From JBDHTS01 sp044221445 (GTDB lineage: Bacteria; Pseudomonadota; Alphaproteobacteria; Micavibrionales; Micavibrionaceae): a stretch of 64,000 bases of DNA. Shown here one piece after another: positions 34,791 through 43,139 of the stretch. The notes beneath the pieces are model-generated. The model had not been told where the DNA came from, searched no databases, and saw nothing but the letters and a program-made list of their open reading frames with translations. The number at the start of each line of letters is the position of its first letter. The stretch's first letter is position 1. Made by a program: the position numbers and the translations under genes. The DNA lies in contig JBGAPF010000001.1 in assembly GCA_044221445.1 (NCBI GenBank), positions 62,001 through 126,000 on the forward strand, in the 5' to 3' direction.

Positions 34791-36044
34791 ATGCGCCTTT
34801 TGCTTGTTATATCCGGCGGCATTGCCGCCTATAAATCGCTTGAGCTGATCCGGCTGCTGCGGAAATCGGGCCATAGCGTCCGGTGCATTCTGACCGGAGG
34901 CGGCGAAAAATTCATTACCCCTTTGAGCGTCGCGTCCTTGAGCGGCGAGGAATGTTATACCGACCTGTGGTCCCTGAAGGACGAGACGGAAATGGGCCAT
35001 ATCCGCCTGTCCCGCGAGGCCGACATGATCGTTATTGCCCCGGCCAGCGCCAACATGATCGCCAAAATGGCCAACGGCATCGCGGACGACCTGGCATCGA
35101 CGACAGTTCTGGCGGCGAACAAGCCTATCCTGATCGCCCCCGCCATGAATGTCGCGATGTGGAACAATCCCGCCGTCCGCGCCAATATCGAAACCCTGCG
35201 CTCCTACGGTATCCGTCAGGTCGGCCCCGGCGAAGGCGAGATGGCCTGCGGCGAATTTGGCCCGGGACGCATGGCGGAACCTGAAGACATCCTTGCCGCC
35301 ATAACGTCCTCCAAAGGCAGCCGAAACGCTTCCCCCCACCCTCTTGCCACGAAAGACGTCATACCGCTTTCCGGCAGCCTGGGTGAAGGCCGCCTGAAAG
35401 GCCTCATAGCGCTCGTCACCAGCGGCCCTACCCATGAACCTATCGACCCTGTCCGCTTCATGTCCAACCGCTCTTCCGGCAAACAGGGCCATGCCATCGC
35501 GGCAGCTTTGGCTGCGGCGGGCGCGCATGTAACTCTTGTGACCGGCCCCGTCGCCCTGCCCGATCCATCCGGCGTAACGGTTGTCCGCGTCGAAACCGCC
35601 GATCAGATGCTGGCCGCGTGCAAATCCGCCCTGCCTGTGGACATTGCCGTCTGCACCGCCGCTGTCGCCGACTGGACCGCCGCCTCAGTCGCCGACCAGA
35701 AAATAAAGAAATGCGGCGCGCGCCCGCCTGACATCCGGCTGAAGGAAACACCTGATATCCTGGCGACCCTGGCGCGCCCCTATACCGGCCGTCCGAAACT
35801 CGTCGTCGGCTTTGCCGCCGAGACGTCCGATCTGGTCGGTGAAGCCACGAAAAAACGGAAAAAGAAAAACTGCGACTGGATCCTTGCCAACGATGTCAGC
35901 GAGGGCGTTTTCGGCAGCGACGAAAACCATGTTCATTTCATCACGGCGGACTCGGCGGAAGACTGGGGCGTTTCAACCAAACAGGCCGTGGCCGAAACGC
36001 TTTCCTCACGCATCGCCGCGCATTTTGCGAAGGGAAAGGACTGA
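34791..36044 (+). CDS. coaBC: Bifunctional phosphopantothenoylcysteine decarboxylase/phosphopantothenate-cysteine ligase
   Basis: A 417-aa enzyme for two steps of coenzyme A synthesis. The N-terminal CoaC half has LLLVISGGIAAYKSLELIR (FMN), the decarboxylase PAMNVAMWNNPAV, and GEGEMACGEFGPGRMAEP. The C-terminal CoaB half has ALVTSGPTHEPIDPVRF, SNRSSGKQGHAIAAALA, RLKETPDILATL and CDWILANDVSEGVFG. The length is close to E. coli (406). The start ATG 34791 gives MRLLLVISGG; the frame extends upstream through the terminator, but that part is not coding. Two further genes follow with spacing of 2 and 18 bases. Confidence 0.96.
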   Translation: MRLLLVISGGIAAYKSLELIRLLRKSGHSVRCILTGGGEKFITPLSVASLSGEECYTDLWSLKDETEMGHIRLSREADMIVIAPASANMIAKMANGIADDLASTTVLAANKPILIAPAMNVAMWNNPAVRANIETLRSYGIRQVGPGEGEMACGEFGPGRMAEPEDILAAITSSKGSRNASPHPLATKDVIPLSGSLGEGRLKGLIALVTSGPTHEPIDPVRFMSNRSSGKQGHAIAAALAAAGAHVTLVTGPVALPDPSGVTVVRVETADQMLAACKSALPVDIAVCTAAVADWTAASVADQKIKKCGARPPDIRLKETPDILATLARPYTGRPKLVVGFAAETSDLVGEATKKRKKKNCDWILANDVSEGVFGSDENHVHFITADSAEDWGVSTKQAVAETLSSRIAAHFAKGKD

Positions 36045-36046
36045 CC

Positions 36047-36619
36047 ATGTCTTTTCCTTTCGAGACCCTGCTGTCCATGCCGAAGGGAGAAACTCTGGCG
36101 TCCTCCGTTTTCCTGTCTTTCGATGCGCAGGATGAAATGCATGTGTTCTATTCCGAATGTAACGATTACATGATCGGCCAGGCGCTGCGGATGATCGCAA
36201 GCTATCCCTGCCGTCAAAAGTTCATCGTACGCCGCGACAGGACGGCGCTGTCCTATCTGCAGCCCCTGGCCAAAGAACCTGACTCGCGCCTAATCGTCAC
36301 GCATGAAAAGGCGACGGCGAAACAAATCGCGGATACGTTTACACCCTCCGCTGTTTTGTTCATTGGCGGCGGCGGCCGGACGACCCAGGATTTCAACGAC
36401 CTGAAAAACCGCCCCGACCTTATCCTGATGCCGCTCCCCTGCACGGGAGGGGCCGCCGCGTCGATCGAATACGGGCGCAAGCTGGACGGAAAATCCTGTT
36501 ACTATGAAAAAGGCGATACCCCTGCCGATTTTCCCGACCGTGGCCGGGTCGAAAGCGTCATGGAAGTCCTGAACCAGGGGTTCCCCGCCCCCACTTTCCG
36601 CCCTCCCTTGTCGAACTGA
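36047..36619 (+). CDS. Hypothetical protein with Rossmann/SLOG-like glycine motifs
   Basis: A 190-aa soluble protein. The C-terminal half has a strand followed by a glycine cluster (SAVLFIGGGGRTTQDFND) and a second motif, LILMPLPCTGGAAASIEY. A GGGGRT turn plus a P-x-P-x-T-GGAA turn is reminiscent of SLOG/TIR-like nucleotide-binding folds, in which one turn binds the phosphate and the other caps it. This is a weak inference. The N-terminal half is unlike anything recognised. It starts 2 bases after coaBC and is probably co-transcribed with it and with the following HD-domain gene. Confidence 0.78.
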   Translation: MSFPFETLLSMPKGETLASSVFLSFDAQDEMHVFYSECNDYMIGQALRMIASYPCRQKFIVRRDRTALSYLQPLAKEPDSRLIVTHEKATAKQIADTFTPSAVLFIGGGGRTTQDFNDLKNRPDLILMPLPCTGGAAASIEYGRKLDGKSCYYEKGDTPADFPDRGRVESVMEVLNQGFPAPTFRPPLSN

Positions 36620-36637
36620 ACATGTACGGCAAACGCC

Positions 36638-37234
36638 ATGTCTGAAAACATTCCCGGCATCATCGCCTTTATCCGCGAAGCCGACAGGCTGAAATCGGTT
36701 CTGCGCAAAACCAGCCTGATGGACGGCTCCCGCCGGGAAAACACGGCAGAACATACATGGCACCTGATGCTGATGGCTCTTGTCCTCGAACGCTATGCGA
36801 ACGATGCCATAGACTTGTTTAAAACCCTCAAAATGCTTTTGATTCACGACCTAGCCGAAATCGGCGTCGGCGATGTCTTCGTCTATGACGAAAAGGGCCG
36901 CGCCGCCGCGCAGGCTGCGGAACGGAAAGCGGCGGAAACGATGTTCTCGGGCCTGCCTGCCGAAACCGGTGCCGAACTCCTCGCGCTCTGGCGCGAATTC
37001 GATGAAGGGCACACCCCGGAAGCCCGCTTTGCCCGTGCCGTCGACCGTTTGCAGCCGGTTCTGAGCAACCTTGCGAACGATGGCGGCACATGGCGTGAAT
37101 TATCTGTCCCGTATGAAACCGTCTGCAAAAAGAACGAAGCCGAGGTTTCCAGAGGTTCTGAAACTTTATGGGCTTGGCTTTCCGCCGAACTGGAACAGGC
37201 GAGAAAAATATGTTTTCAAACAGCCCCTCAATAA
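36638..37234 (+). CDS. HD-domain hydrolase (HDDC2/YfbR-like)
   Basis: A 198-aa metal-dependent phosphohydrolase of the HD_3 group. Conserved metal ligands are H in ENTAEHTWHLML, H-D in MLLIHDLAEIGVGD and D in FARAVDRLQPVL. It resembles the 5'-deoxynucleotidase YfbR and human HDDC2, with the substrate probably a deoxynucleoside monophosphate. The coaBC operon context suggests nucleotide or cofactor salvage, but this is inference. Complete and normal length. Confidence 0.88.
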   Translation: MSENIPGIIAFIREADRLKSVLRKTSLMDGSRRENTAEHTWHLMLMALVLERYANDAIDLFKTLKMLLIHDLAEIGVGDVFVYDEKGRAAAQAAERKAAETMFSGLPAETGAELLALWREFDEGHTPEARFARAVDRLQPVLSNLANDGGTWRELSVPYETVCKKNEAEVSRGSETLWAWLSAELEQARKICFQTAPQ

Positions 37235-37270
37235 TTTGGACATAATCAAATAACTTTGATATTAAAGACC

Positions 37271-38137
37271 ATGGATCCAGTCGCGCCTGAAAAAATCATG
37301 CTGGTCGATGGATCAGCCTTCATTTTCGATCTCTGCCACGAAGCGGACGCCCGCAGGAACGGCAATCTGATTGAATTCCTTGACGATGCGCGGCATGAAT
37401 TCATGATCGTCATAGTCACCGACGACGATCCAGACCGTTTTGAGGCTCTTTTGAATGAAACGGATTTGTCGGAAGCGTTAAGCCCCTCCCACAAACGCGA
37501 TCAATTCTTTCTGCGCGGAAAAACCCGTTCCTGGAGCGAATGGGAAGACGCCGACGTCGCCGTCATCATACAGGCCGATCCCTCCTGCCCTTACCGCTTG
37601 GGGAATTATACCTTTTCGCTGCATCCCGATGATTTGAAGCGCCAGGATGCTTTCGGGCGCTTCTCGGAGAACTACGACCACAACGTTTTGTTCGGGCAGG
37701 CAGGCGGCTTTGAAACCTCAGGCGGCGGCATGGCGGACATGCGTTTGGACGAGGCCTTGAAGGAATGCCGGGACACCAACATAGTCTGGTGCCGGGCTAT
37801 AGCGGCGTTTGAAGTGGTTTCTCTGACACGCGCGTTCGATAAAGCCCGATCCGTTACGCAGGATCTTCCTCCTCAGGATGGACTTCTGCAGAGGCTTCGG
37901 ACGTATTTCGAGATGGCGGTCGCTGGCGACGGGATCGAGGGAATGGACAAGGAATGGGAACTTTCAGCCCTTCGCACGCAAATTTCCGGCTTGTTTGCTC
38001 GCTATAATGTCGACGGTTCTTACGATCCGGACGCTTTACACCATATTCCTCCGACATCCGGCCACCAGAAACTGCTGGATGAAGCCCTTGCCGCGATCCG
38101 ACGCATCATAAACGGCGAAACGCCCCTTCCATCTTGA
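37271..38137 (+). CDS. Hypothetical protein
   Basis: A 288-aa soluble acidic protein. It begins with MDPVAPEKIMLVDGSAFIFDLC and an adjacent Asp-rich strand (IVIVTDDDPDRFEALL), reminiscent of a HAD- or PIN-like beta-alpha start (VDGSAF). The usual later catalytic aspartates are not clearly placed. Later segments (WSEWEDADVAVIIQADPSC and HHIPPTSGHQKLLDEAL) are not recognised. A TTG at 37256 would add five residues; the ATG is preferred. Its stop overlaps a possible upstream mutS TTG start. Function unknown. Confidence 0.75.
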   Translation: MDPVAPEKIMLVDGSAFIFDLCHEADARRNGNLIEFLDDARHEFMIVIVTDDDPDRFEALLNETDLSEALSPSHKRDQFFLRGKTRSWSEWEDADVAVIIQADPSCPYRLGNYTFSLHPDDLKRQDAFGRFSENYDHNVLFGQAGGFETSGGGMADMRLDEALKECRDTNIVWCRAIAAFEVVSLTRAFDKARSVTQDLPPQDGLLQRLRTYFEMAVAGDGIEGMDKEWELSALRTQISGLFARYNVDGSYDPDALHHIPPTSGHQKLLDEALAAIRRIINGETPLPS

Positions 38138-38169
38138 AGCCCGGCGCCTCTTCTTCTAGAACTGTAAGC

Positions 38170-40866
38170 ATGCACTCCGCCGCGCCGAAAACCTCCGACG
38201 ATTTCATCGCCGACGGCCACACGCCGATGATGGCGCAGTACCACGCCCTGAAAAACCGCTATCCCGATTGCCTGCTGTTCTACCGCATGGGCGATTTCTA
38301 CGAACTGTTCTTCGACGACGCCGTCACCGCGTCCCAGGTGCTTGACCTTACGCTCACCAAGCGCGGCAAGACGCAAGGGGAGGAAATCCCCATGGCGGGC
38401 GTGCCCTTCCATGCCTACGAACCCTATCTTGCGAAACTGATCCGCGCCGGGCATAAGGTCGCGATCTGCGAGCAGGTCGAAACCCCGGAGCAGGCGAAGA
38501 AACGCGCGAAGGAGACAGGCGGCAAGGCGCTGGTCAACCGCGACGTGATCCGCATCGTCACGCAGGGGACGCTGACCGAGGATCACCTGCTCGAAGGCCG
38601 CGAAAGCAATTACCTCGCCGCCGTGGCTGAGACTGCCGGTCAATACGGCCTTGCCTGGCTCGAACTCTCTACCGGCGAGTTCTGTGTTCAGGCTATCAGG
38701 CCGCATAGCCTTGCCAGCGCGCTCGAACGCGTCGGCGCGTCTGAAATCCTCATTCCCGACAGGTTCATTGAAAAGCCCGACCTCTACGATCACCTCGCGC
38801 CCATGCAGAGGCGCCTCACGCTTCAGCCTGCCAGTCTGTTCGACAGCCGCAACGCCCAGATCCGCCTTGAAAAAATCTTCGGCGTCGGCACGCTCGACGC
38901 GTTCGGGGCCTTTTCCCGCGCTGAAGTCGCCGCTGCAGGCGCGCTGCTGGATTATACAGACCGCACGCAGGTGGGCAAACTGCCCCGCCTCGCCCGCCCG
39001 CGCCAGGTGAATGACGGCGCGGCCCTGGAAATCGACGCCGCGACGCGCCGCAGCCTCGAACTGACCCGCACCCAGGCGGGTGAACGCAAGGGCAGCCTGC
39101 TTTCCTGTATCGACCGCACCGCCACTTGTTGCGGCGCGCGCATGCTGGCCTCCCGCCTGTCCGCCCCGTCGACAGCTCTCGACGATATCCGCCAGCGCCT
39201 CGACGAGGTCGAAACCTTCGTAACAGACACACGCCTGCGCACGGCGATGCGGGAGATGCTGGCCCCGATCCCCGATATCGAGCGCGCCCTCGCCCGGCTG
39301 TCGGTCGGGCGCGGCGGCCCGAGGGATCTCGGCGCCATCCGGGACGGACTGAAACAGGCTGAGCAGATTGGCGCTTCCCTTACTATAAACGTTCAACCTG
39401 CATTAGCGCCCTTGGCCCAAGATCTCCGCCAGCAGCCCGCGACCCAGGCCCTGGCCGATCGTTTGAAATCCGCGCTCGACGATACCCTGCCCGCCATGGA
39501 ACGCGACGGCGGCTTTATCCGCCCCGGCACCAGCCCGAAGCTGGACGATTACCGCACCCTGCGCGACGATTCAAAACGCCTGATCGCCGGGCTTCAGCAG
39601 AATTACCAGAAACAGACCGGCATCGACGCGCTCAAGATTTCCTACAACAATGTTCTCGGCTATTTCATCGAGGTCCCGGCGAAAAAAGCCGACCCGCTGC
39701 TCGTCAAAAAAGGCGATAACGACAACCCCTTTATCCATCGCCAGACGATGGCGGGCGCCGTCCGGTTCACCACACCCGACCTAGCGCAGCTGGAACGAGA
39801 CCTGTCCCAGGCCGCCGACCGCGCCGTTGCCATCGAACTTGAACTCTTCGCACAGCTCTGCGCCGAAACCGTCCGTCTGTCCGATGAAATAGGCCGGCAT
39901 GCGCGCGCCCTCGCCGCGCTCGATGTCGCCTCTTCGCTGGCCGTGCTAGCGGTGGAGATGGAGTACACGCGGCCTGTCCTCGACTCCTCCGCCGCTTTCG
40001 ACATTAAAGGCGGCCGTCATCCGGTCGTCGAACATGCCCTGCGCAGAACGGCCGGCACCTTCATCCCGAACGACTGCGACCTGAGCTCCGAAACGCGCCT
40101 GTGGCTCCTGACAGGGCCGAACATGGCTGGCAAATCGACCTTCCTGCGCCAGAACGCCTTGATCGCCATCCTGGCGCAGACGGGATCTTACGTGCCCGCG
40201 GCGTCCGCACGTATCGGCGTCATCGACCGCCTGTTCAGCCGTGTCGGCGCCAGCGACGATTTAGCGAGCGGACGGTCGACATTCATGGTCGAAATGGTCG
40301 AGACCGCCGCCATCCTGAACCAGGCCACGCCGAAATCCCTCGTAATCCTGGATGAAATCGGGCGCGGCACGGCGACCTTCGACGGCCTGTCCATCGCCTG
40401 GGCCTGTGTCGAGCATCTTCACGAAACCAACAAATGCCGTGCCCTTTTCGCCACCCACTACCACGAACTGACCAGCCTCCAGGCCAAGCTTCCCTGTCTT
40501 TCCTGCCATTCGATGCAGGTGAAGGAATGGAAAGGCGACATCGTGTTCCTGCATTCCGTCGGCCGGGGCGCCGCGGACCGTTCCTACGGCATCCACGTCG
40601 CCCGTCTCGCGGGCCTCCCTTCGACGGTCATCAAACGCGCCCAACAGGTTCTGCATACGCTCGAAAAGGGCGAACAATCCGGCGTGGTCAGCAAACTCGC
40701 CGACGATCTGCCGTTGTTCAGCACGCTAAAGGATTGCGCCCCAAAGCGATATATTGCTTCGCCAATTGAAGAAATGGTCGCAAGTATTGATCCAGATAAC
40801 TTGACTCCCAAAGAAGCATTGGAAGCCCTTTACACTCTGAAATCATTAAAAAATGACTTTTCATAA
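38170..40866 (+). CDS. mutS: DNA mismatch repair protein MutS
   Basis: An 898-aa ATPase that recognises mismatches and small loops in newly copied DNA. The N-terminal mismatch-binding domain has the Phe-x-Glu motif in MGDFYELFFDDAVTA. Later come the connector/clamp domains, the ATPase GPNMAGKSTFLRQNALIAI (Walker A), LDEIGRGTATFDGLSIAWA (Walker B and signature) and FATHYHELTSL. The length is normal. ATG 38170 is preferred over TTG 38134, which would overlap the previous gene. MutL is not in the window. Confidence 0.97.
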   Translation: MHSAAPKTSDDFIADGHTPMMAQYHALKNRYPDCLLFYRMGDFYELFFDDAVTASQVLDLTLTKRGKTQGEEIPMAGVPFHAYEPYLAKLIRAGHKVAICEQVETPEQAKKRAKETGGKALVNRDVIRIVTQGTLTEDHLLEGRESNYLAAVAETAGQYGLAWLELSTGEFCVQAIRPHSLASALERVGASEILIPDRFIEKPDLYDHLAPMQRRLTLQPASLFDSRNAQIRLEKIFGVGTLDAFGAFSRAEVAAAGALLDYTDRTQVGKLPRLARPRQVNDGAALEIDAATRRSLELTRTQAGERKGSLLSCIDRTATCCGARMLASRLSAPSTALDDIRQRLDEVETFVTDTRLRTAMREMLAPIPDIERALARLSVGRGGPRDLGAIRDGLKQAEQIGASLTINVQPALAPLAQDLRQQPATQALADRLKSALDDTLPAMERDGGFIRPGTSPKLDDYRTLRDDSKRLIAGLQQNYQKQTGIDALKISYNNVLGYFIEVPAKKADPLLVKKGDNDNPFIHRQTMAGAVRFTTPDLAQLERDLSQAADRAVAIELELFAQLCAETVRLSDEIGRHARALAALDVASSLAVLAVEMEYTRPVLDSSAAFDIKGGRHPVVEHALRRTAGTFIPNDCDLSSETRLWLLTGPNMAGKSTFLRQNALIAILAQTGSYVPAASARIGVIDRLFSRVGASDDLASGRSTFMVEMVETAAILNQATPKSLVILDEIGRGTATFDGLSIAWACVEHLHETNKCRALFATHYHELTSLQAKLPCLSCHSMQVKEWKGDIVFLHSVGRGAADRSYGIHVARLAGLPSTVIKRAQQVLHTLEKGEQSGVVSKLADDLPLFSTLKDCAPKRYIASPIEEMVASIDPDNLTPKEALEALYTLKSLKNDFS

Positions 40867-40934
40867 GAAATGGTTGCAGACTTCAATATTGGCCGTTATA
40901 TTTACATATCAAAACACATAAAACGGTTACTCTG

Positions 40935-41477
40935 ATGTCGTTACTTCCTGAAAAAATATCCTCTGCGCTTGCCCTTGCCATAGGCATGGCCATTACCCCT
41001 GCTCAGGCTTTTGCACAAGAAGACACAAAGCTTGTATATGATGATGTATGCGTTGATGTTAAGTCTTCCACCCTAAAGCAGCCCTGCGCTGACTATCGGA
41101 CTTTAAGAAAAAGGATTATCGAAAAACTTGGTCAAAGAGATTTTGATGGGCCGCGCTTGGCTGAACTTTTTAATACCTATTCAAATTCCAGTAACTTTGG
41201 TGGTTTTGTATACAATGTTGAGAACAATAACAGAGATCAGTTGCCAGCCTCTGCGTCTCGCGCAAAGCGCAGTATGCAAAGTTTAGGAGAAATTCTCAAA
41301 TATGGGGAAAAAGAGCAGTTCGGATCAAATATCGATGCGGCTCTAAACGCTGCGACTCCTGCATCTCAGGCAAAGCCTCGAAAGGCCACTGCCGGATCAG
41401 GCGAGACGTCAGGAGAAATCTGCCTTAAATACGACCCCTCAGACAAAACAGCCATCCAGTTTCCATGTCCAAAATAA
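40935..41477 (+). CDS. Hypothetical secreted protein
   Basis: A 180-aa protein with a clear signal peptide (LALAIGMAITPAQAFAQ, predicted cut after AFA). The mature chain has paired cysteines (DDVCVDV and KQPCADY; later GEICLKY and FPCPK) consistent with disulfides. The gene is AT-richer than mutS, which may mark an acquired gene. No family recognised. Its stop precedes the convergent AAA ATPase gene by 126 bases. Confidence 0.72.
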   Translation: MSLLPEKISSALALAIGMAITPAQAFAQEDTKLVYDDVCVDVKSSTLKQPCADYRTLRKRIIEKLGQRDFDGPRLAELFNTYSNSSNFGGFVYNVENNNRDQLPASASRAKRSMQSLGEILKYGEKEQFGSNIDAALNAATPASQAKPRKATAGSGETSGEICLKYDPSDKTAIQFPCPK

Positions 41478-41603
41478 TTCTATATATTGATCGTGCATAA
41501 GCACGAATTACACAAAAGTACTGTTCGTAAATAAAAATCTTTTTATTGTTTATTGCTTGCCAATTGAACCGGAACCTGAACGTGAGGAACGGCTGCAATG
41601 ATT

Positions 41604-42665
41604 TCAACCCATTTTATCCATGTCGTTGATAAGGGCTTCCACCGTGCTGCCCGGCAATTCGGTCTTGATGGCATGCATGTGGATTTCGGACACGTGGAAA
41701 GAGTCGTTCAGCAGTTTATAGCGGTCCTGCCATTGTTTTAGTTTTCTGGAGGTTATGGTTTTCGCGTTGTCGGTCTGCTGTTCCAGCACCGCGCGCCGGG
41801 TGACGTCGAGGCAGAACTCCTCGATCTCGCTGAAGTTGTATCCGAAAAGCTGTTCGGAAATGGCCTTGTCCGTATACCCGAAGTTGACGCGCGCCTTTTT
41901 GCGGAAGGCATGAATATAGTCTTCGATATCGGAGCGTTTCGGCGCGGGCAGTTCGATCCGCATTTGAAACCTCTGCCAGATCACGCGGTCCAGAATTTCG
42001 GGATAGCTGCTGGCCGCGATCACGACGACATGGCTGGGCAGCCTGTCCATCTGCAAAAGCAGGGAGCTGACTATTTTTTTCATTTCTCCGCTTTCGCGGG
42101 CGTTGCCATGCTCCTTGCCGATCGTCTCGAATTCATCGAAAAACAACACGCAGCGCTGCGTCCTGACGTAATCGAGAATACTGGCCAGCCGCGACGAGGT
42201 CTCTCCAAGATAGCTCCTGAGCAGCGATTCATACCGGATGACGATCATGGGCATCATCAGCTGCCGCGCCACCGCTTCGGCCACGCTCGTCTTGCCGTTG
42301 CCTGGCATCCCGGCCAGCAGGAGACGATGCCTGGGTTCGAGCCCGCGTTTCCGCAGCACATCCGCCTGATGCTGCTCCTCGACCAGTTCCCCGATGACAT
42401 CGCGGATCTCGGCTGGCAGGATCAGGTCTTCCAACGCCTTGCGCGGAATGACTTCATAAAACAGGCTCCTGGTGCGCTCGTCCATGGCAGCGGCCGACGG
42501 CTGTCCGCTTATGGATTCAAGGTTTTCCGCCAGCCTGTCGGCAAGAACGTTGTGCCGTTTCAACCGCTCTTCGGCGACGATGGTTTCCACCACCCGTTTC
42601 AGCATGTCCCTGTCGCCGCCTGACGCGGCCCTGACAAGGCTTATGAGCAAATCTGAACGCGCCAT
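41604..42665 (-). CDS. AAA family ATPase (stand-alone)
   Basis: A 353-aa ATPase with one AAA core. The Walker A motif is AGMPGNGKTSVAEAVARQL, Walker B is CVLFFDEFETIGKEHG, sensor 1 is VVVIAASSYPE and the arginine-finger region is RVIWQRFQMRIELP. About 110 residues of helical N-terminal domain precede it. This type of ATPase is often seen beside a subtilisin-like serine peptidase in bacterial genomes; no such partner is adjacent here. The role is unknown; a protein-remodelling or phage-defence function would be speculative. No RBS of note. Confidence 0.85.
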   Translation of the reverse strand: MARSDLLISLVRAASGGDRDMLKRVVETIVAEERLKRHNVLADRLAENLESISGQPSAAAMDERTRSLFYEVIPRKALEDLILPAEIRDVIGELVEEQHQADVLRKRGLEPRHRLLLAGMPGNGKTSVAEAVARQLMMPMIVIRYESLLRSYLGETSSRLASILDYVRTQRCVLFFDEFETIGKEHGNARESGEMKKIVSSLLLQMDRLPSHVVVIAASSYPEILDRVIWQRFQMRIELPAPKRSDIEDYIHAFRKKARVNFGYTDKAISEQLFGYNFSEIEEFCLDVTRRAVLEQQTDNAKTITSRKLKQWQDRYKLLNDSFHVSEIHMHAIKTELPGSTVEALINDMDKMG

Positions 42666-42862
42666 GTCGGACTGCAGCCAATCGATTGGGGTTCCAGGGG
42701 AAACAAAAAAGACCGCTCAACTATGCACGACAAAACGTTAACCAATCTTTTATAGAAACATATTGTGGTTATTAAATTACATGGACAATTTTTATGAAAA
42801 TTATAATCTGTAAAAACTCATAAAAAGGGCCTACCCCCCAAGAAATTTGTACGAATTAAAGA

Positions 42863-43045
42863 TCATTTCTTTCTCTTTTTTGCGACCGCCATATTGTCTA
42901 CGAGGTTGGGATAAGGGCGTCCCGCTTTTTTCGCCCGCGCCTTCGCTTCGGCCTTATCCTCCGTGCTCAGCGCTTTTCGCGCCCCTTGCGCTTTAGGGTT
43001 TTTCTTTTTCCACGGCGGCACCGTGCGTGTTGTTTTCGCGGCCAT
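42863..43045 (-). CDS. Small basic protein
   Basis: A 60-aa very basic protein: MAAKTTRTVPPWKKKNPKAQ, then AEAKARAKKAGRPYPNLVDN and a final AKKRKK. AAGGAGAA is well placed before the ATG at 43045. Small basic proteins with GRPYPNLVDN occur in other alphaproteobacteria to my recollection, but no function is known. It may bind nucleic acid or ribosomes. It is divergent from recQ and overlaps nothing. Confidence 0.72.
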   Translation of the reverse strand: MAAKTTRTVPPWKKKNPKAQGARKALSTEDKAEAKARAKKAGRPYPNLVDNMAVAKKRKK

Positions 43046-43139
43046 GATATTCTCCTTCATCGGATGCCAACGGCTGAAACTCTGCTCCGGTTCTCAAAAT
43101 CGCTTGAGACCAAGCCTCAAACCCGGCACACTCGCCCGC

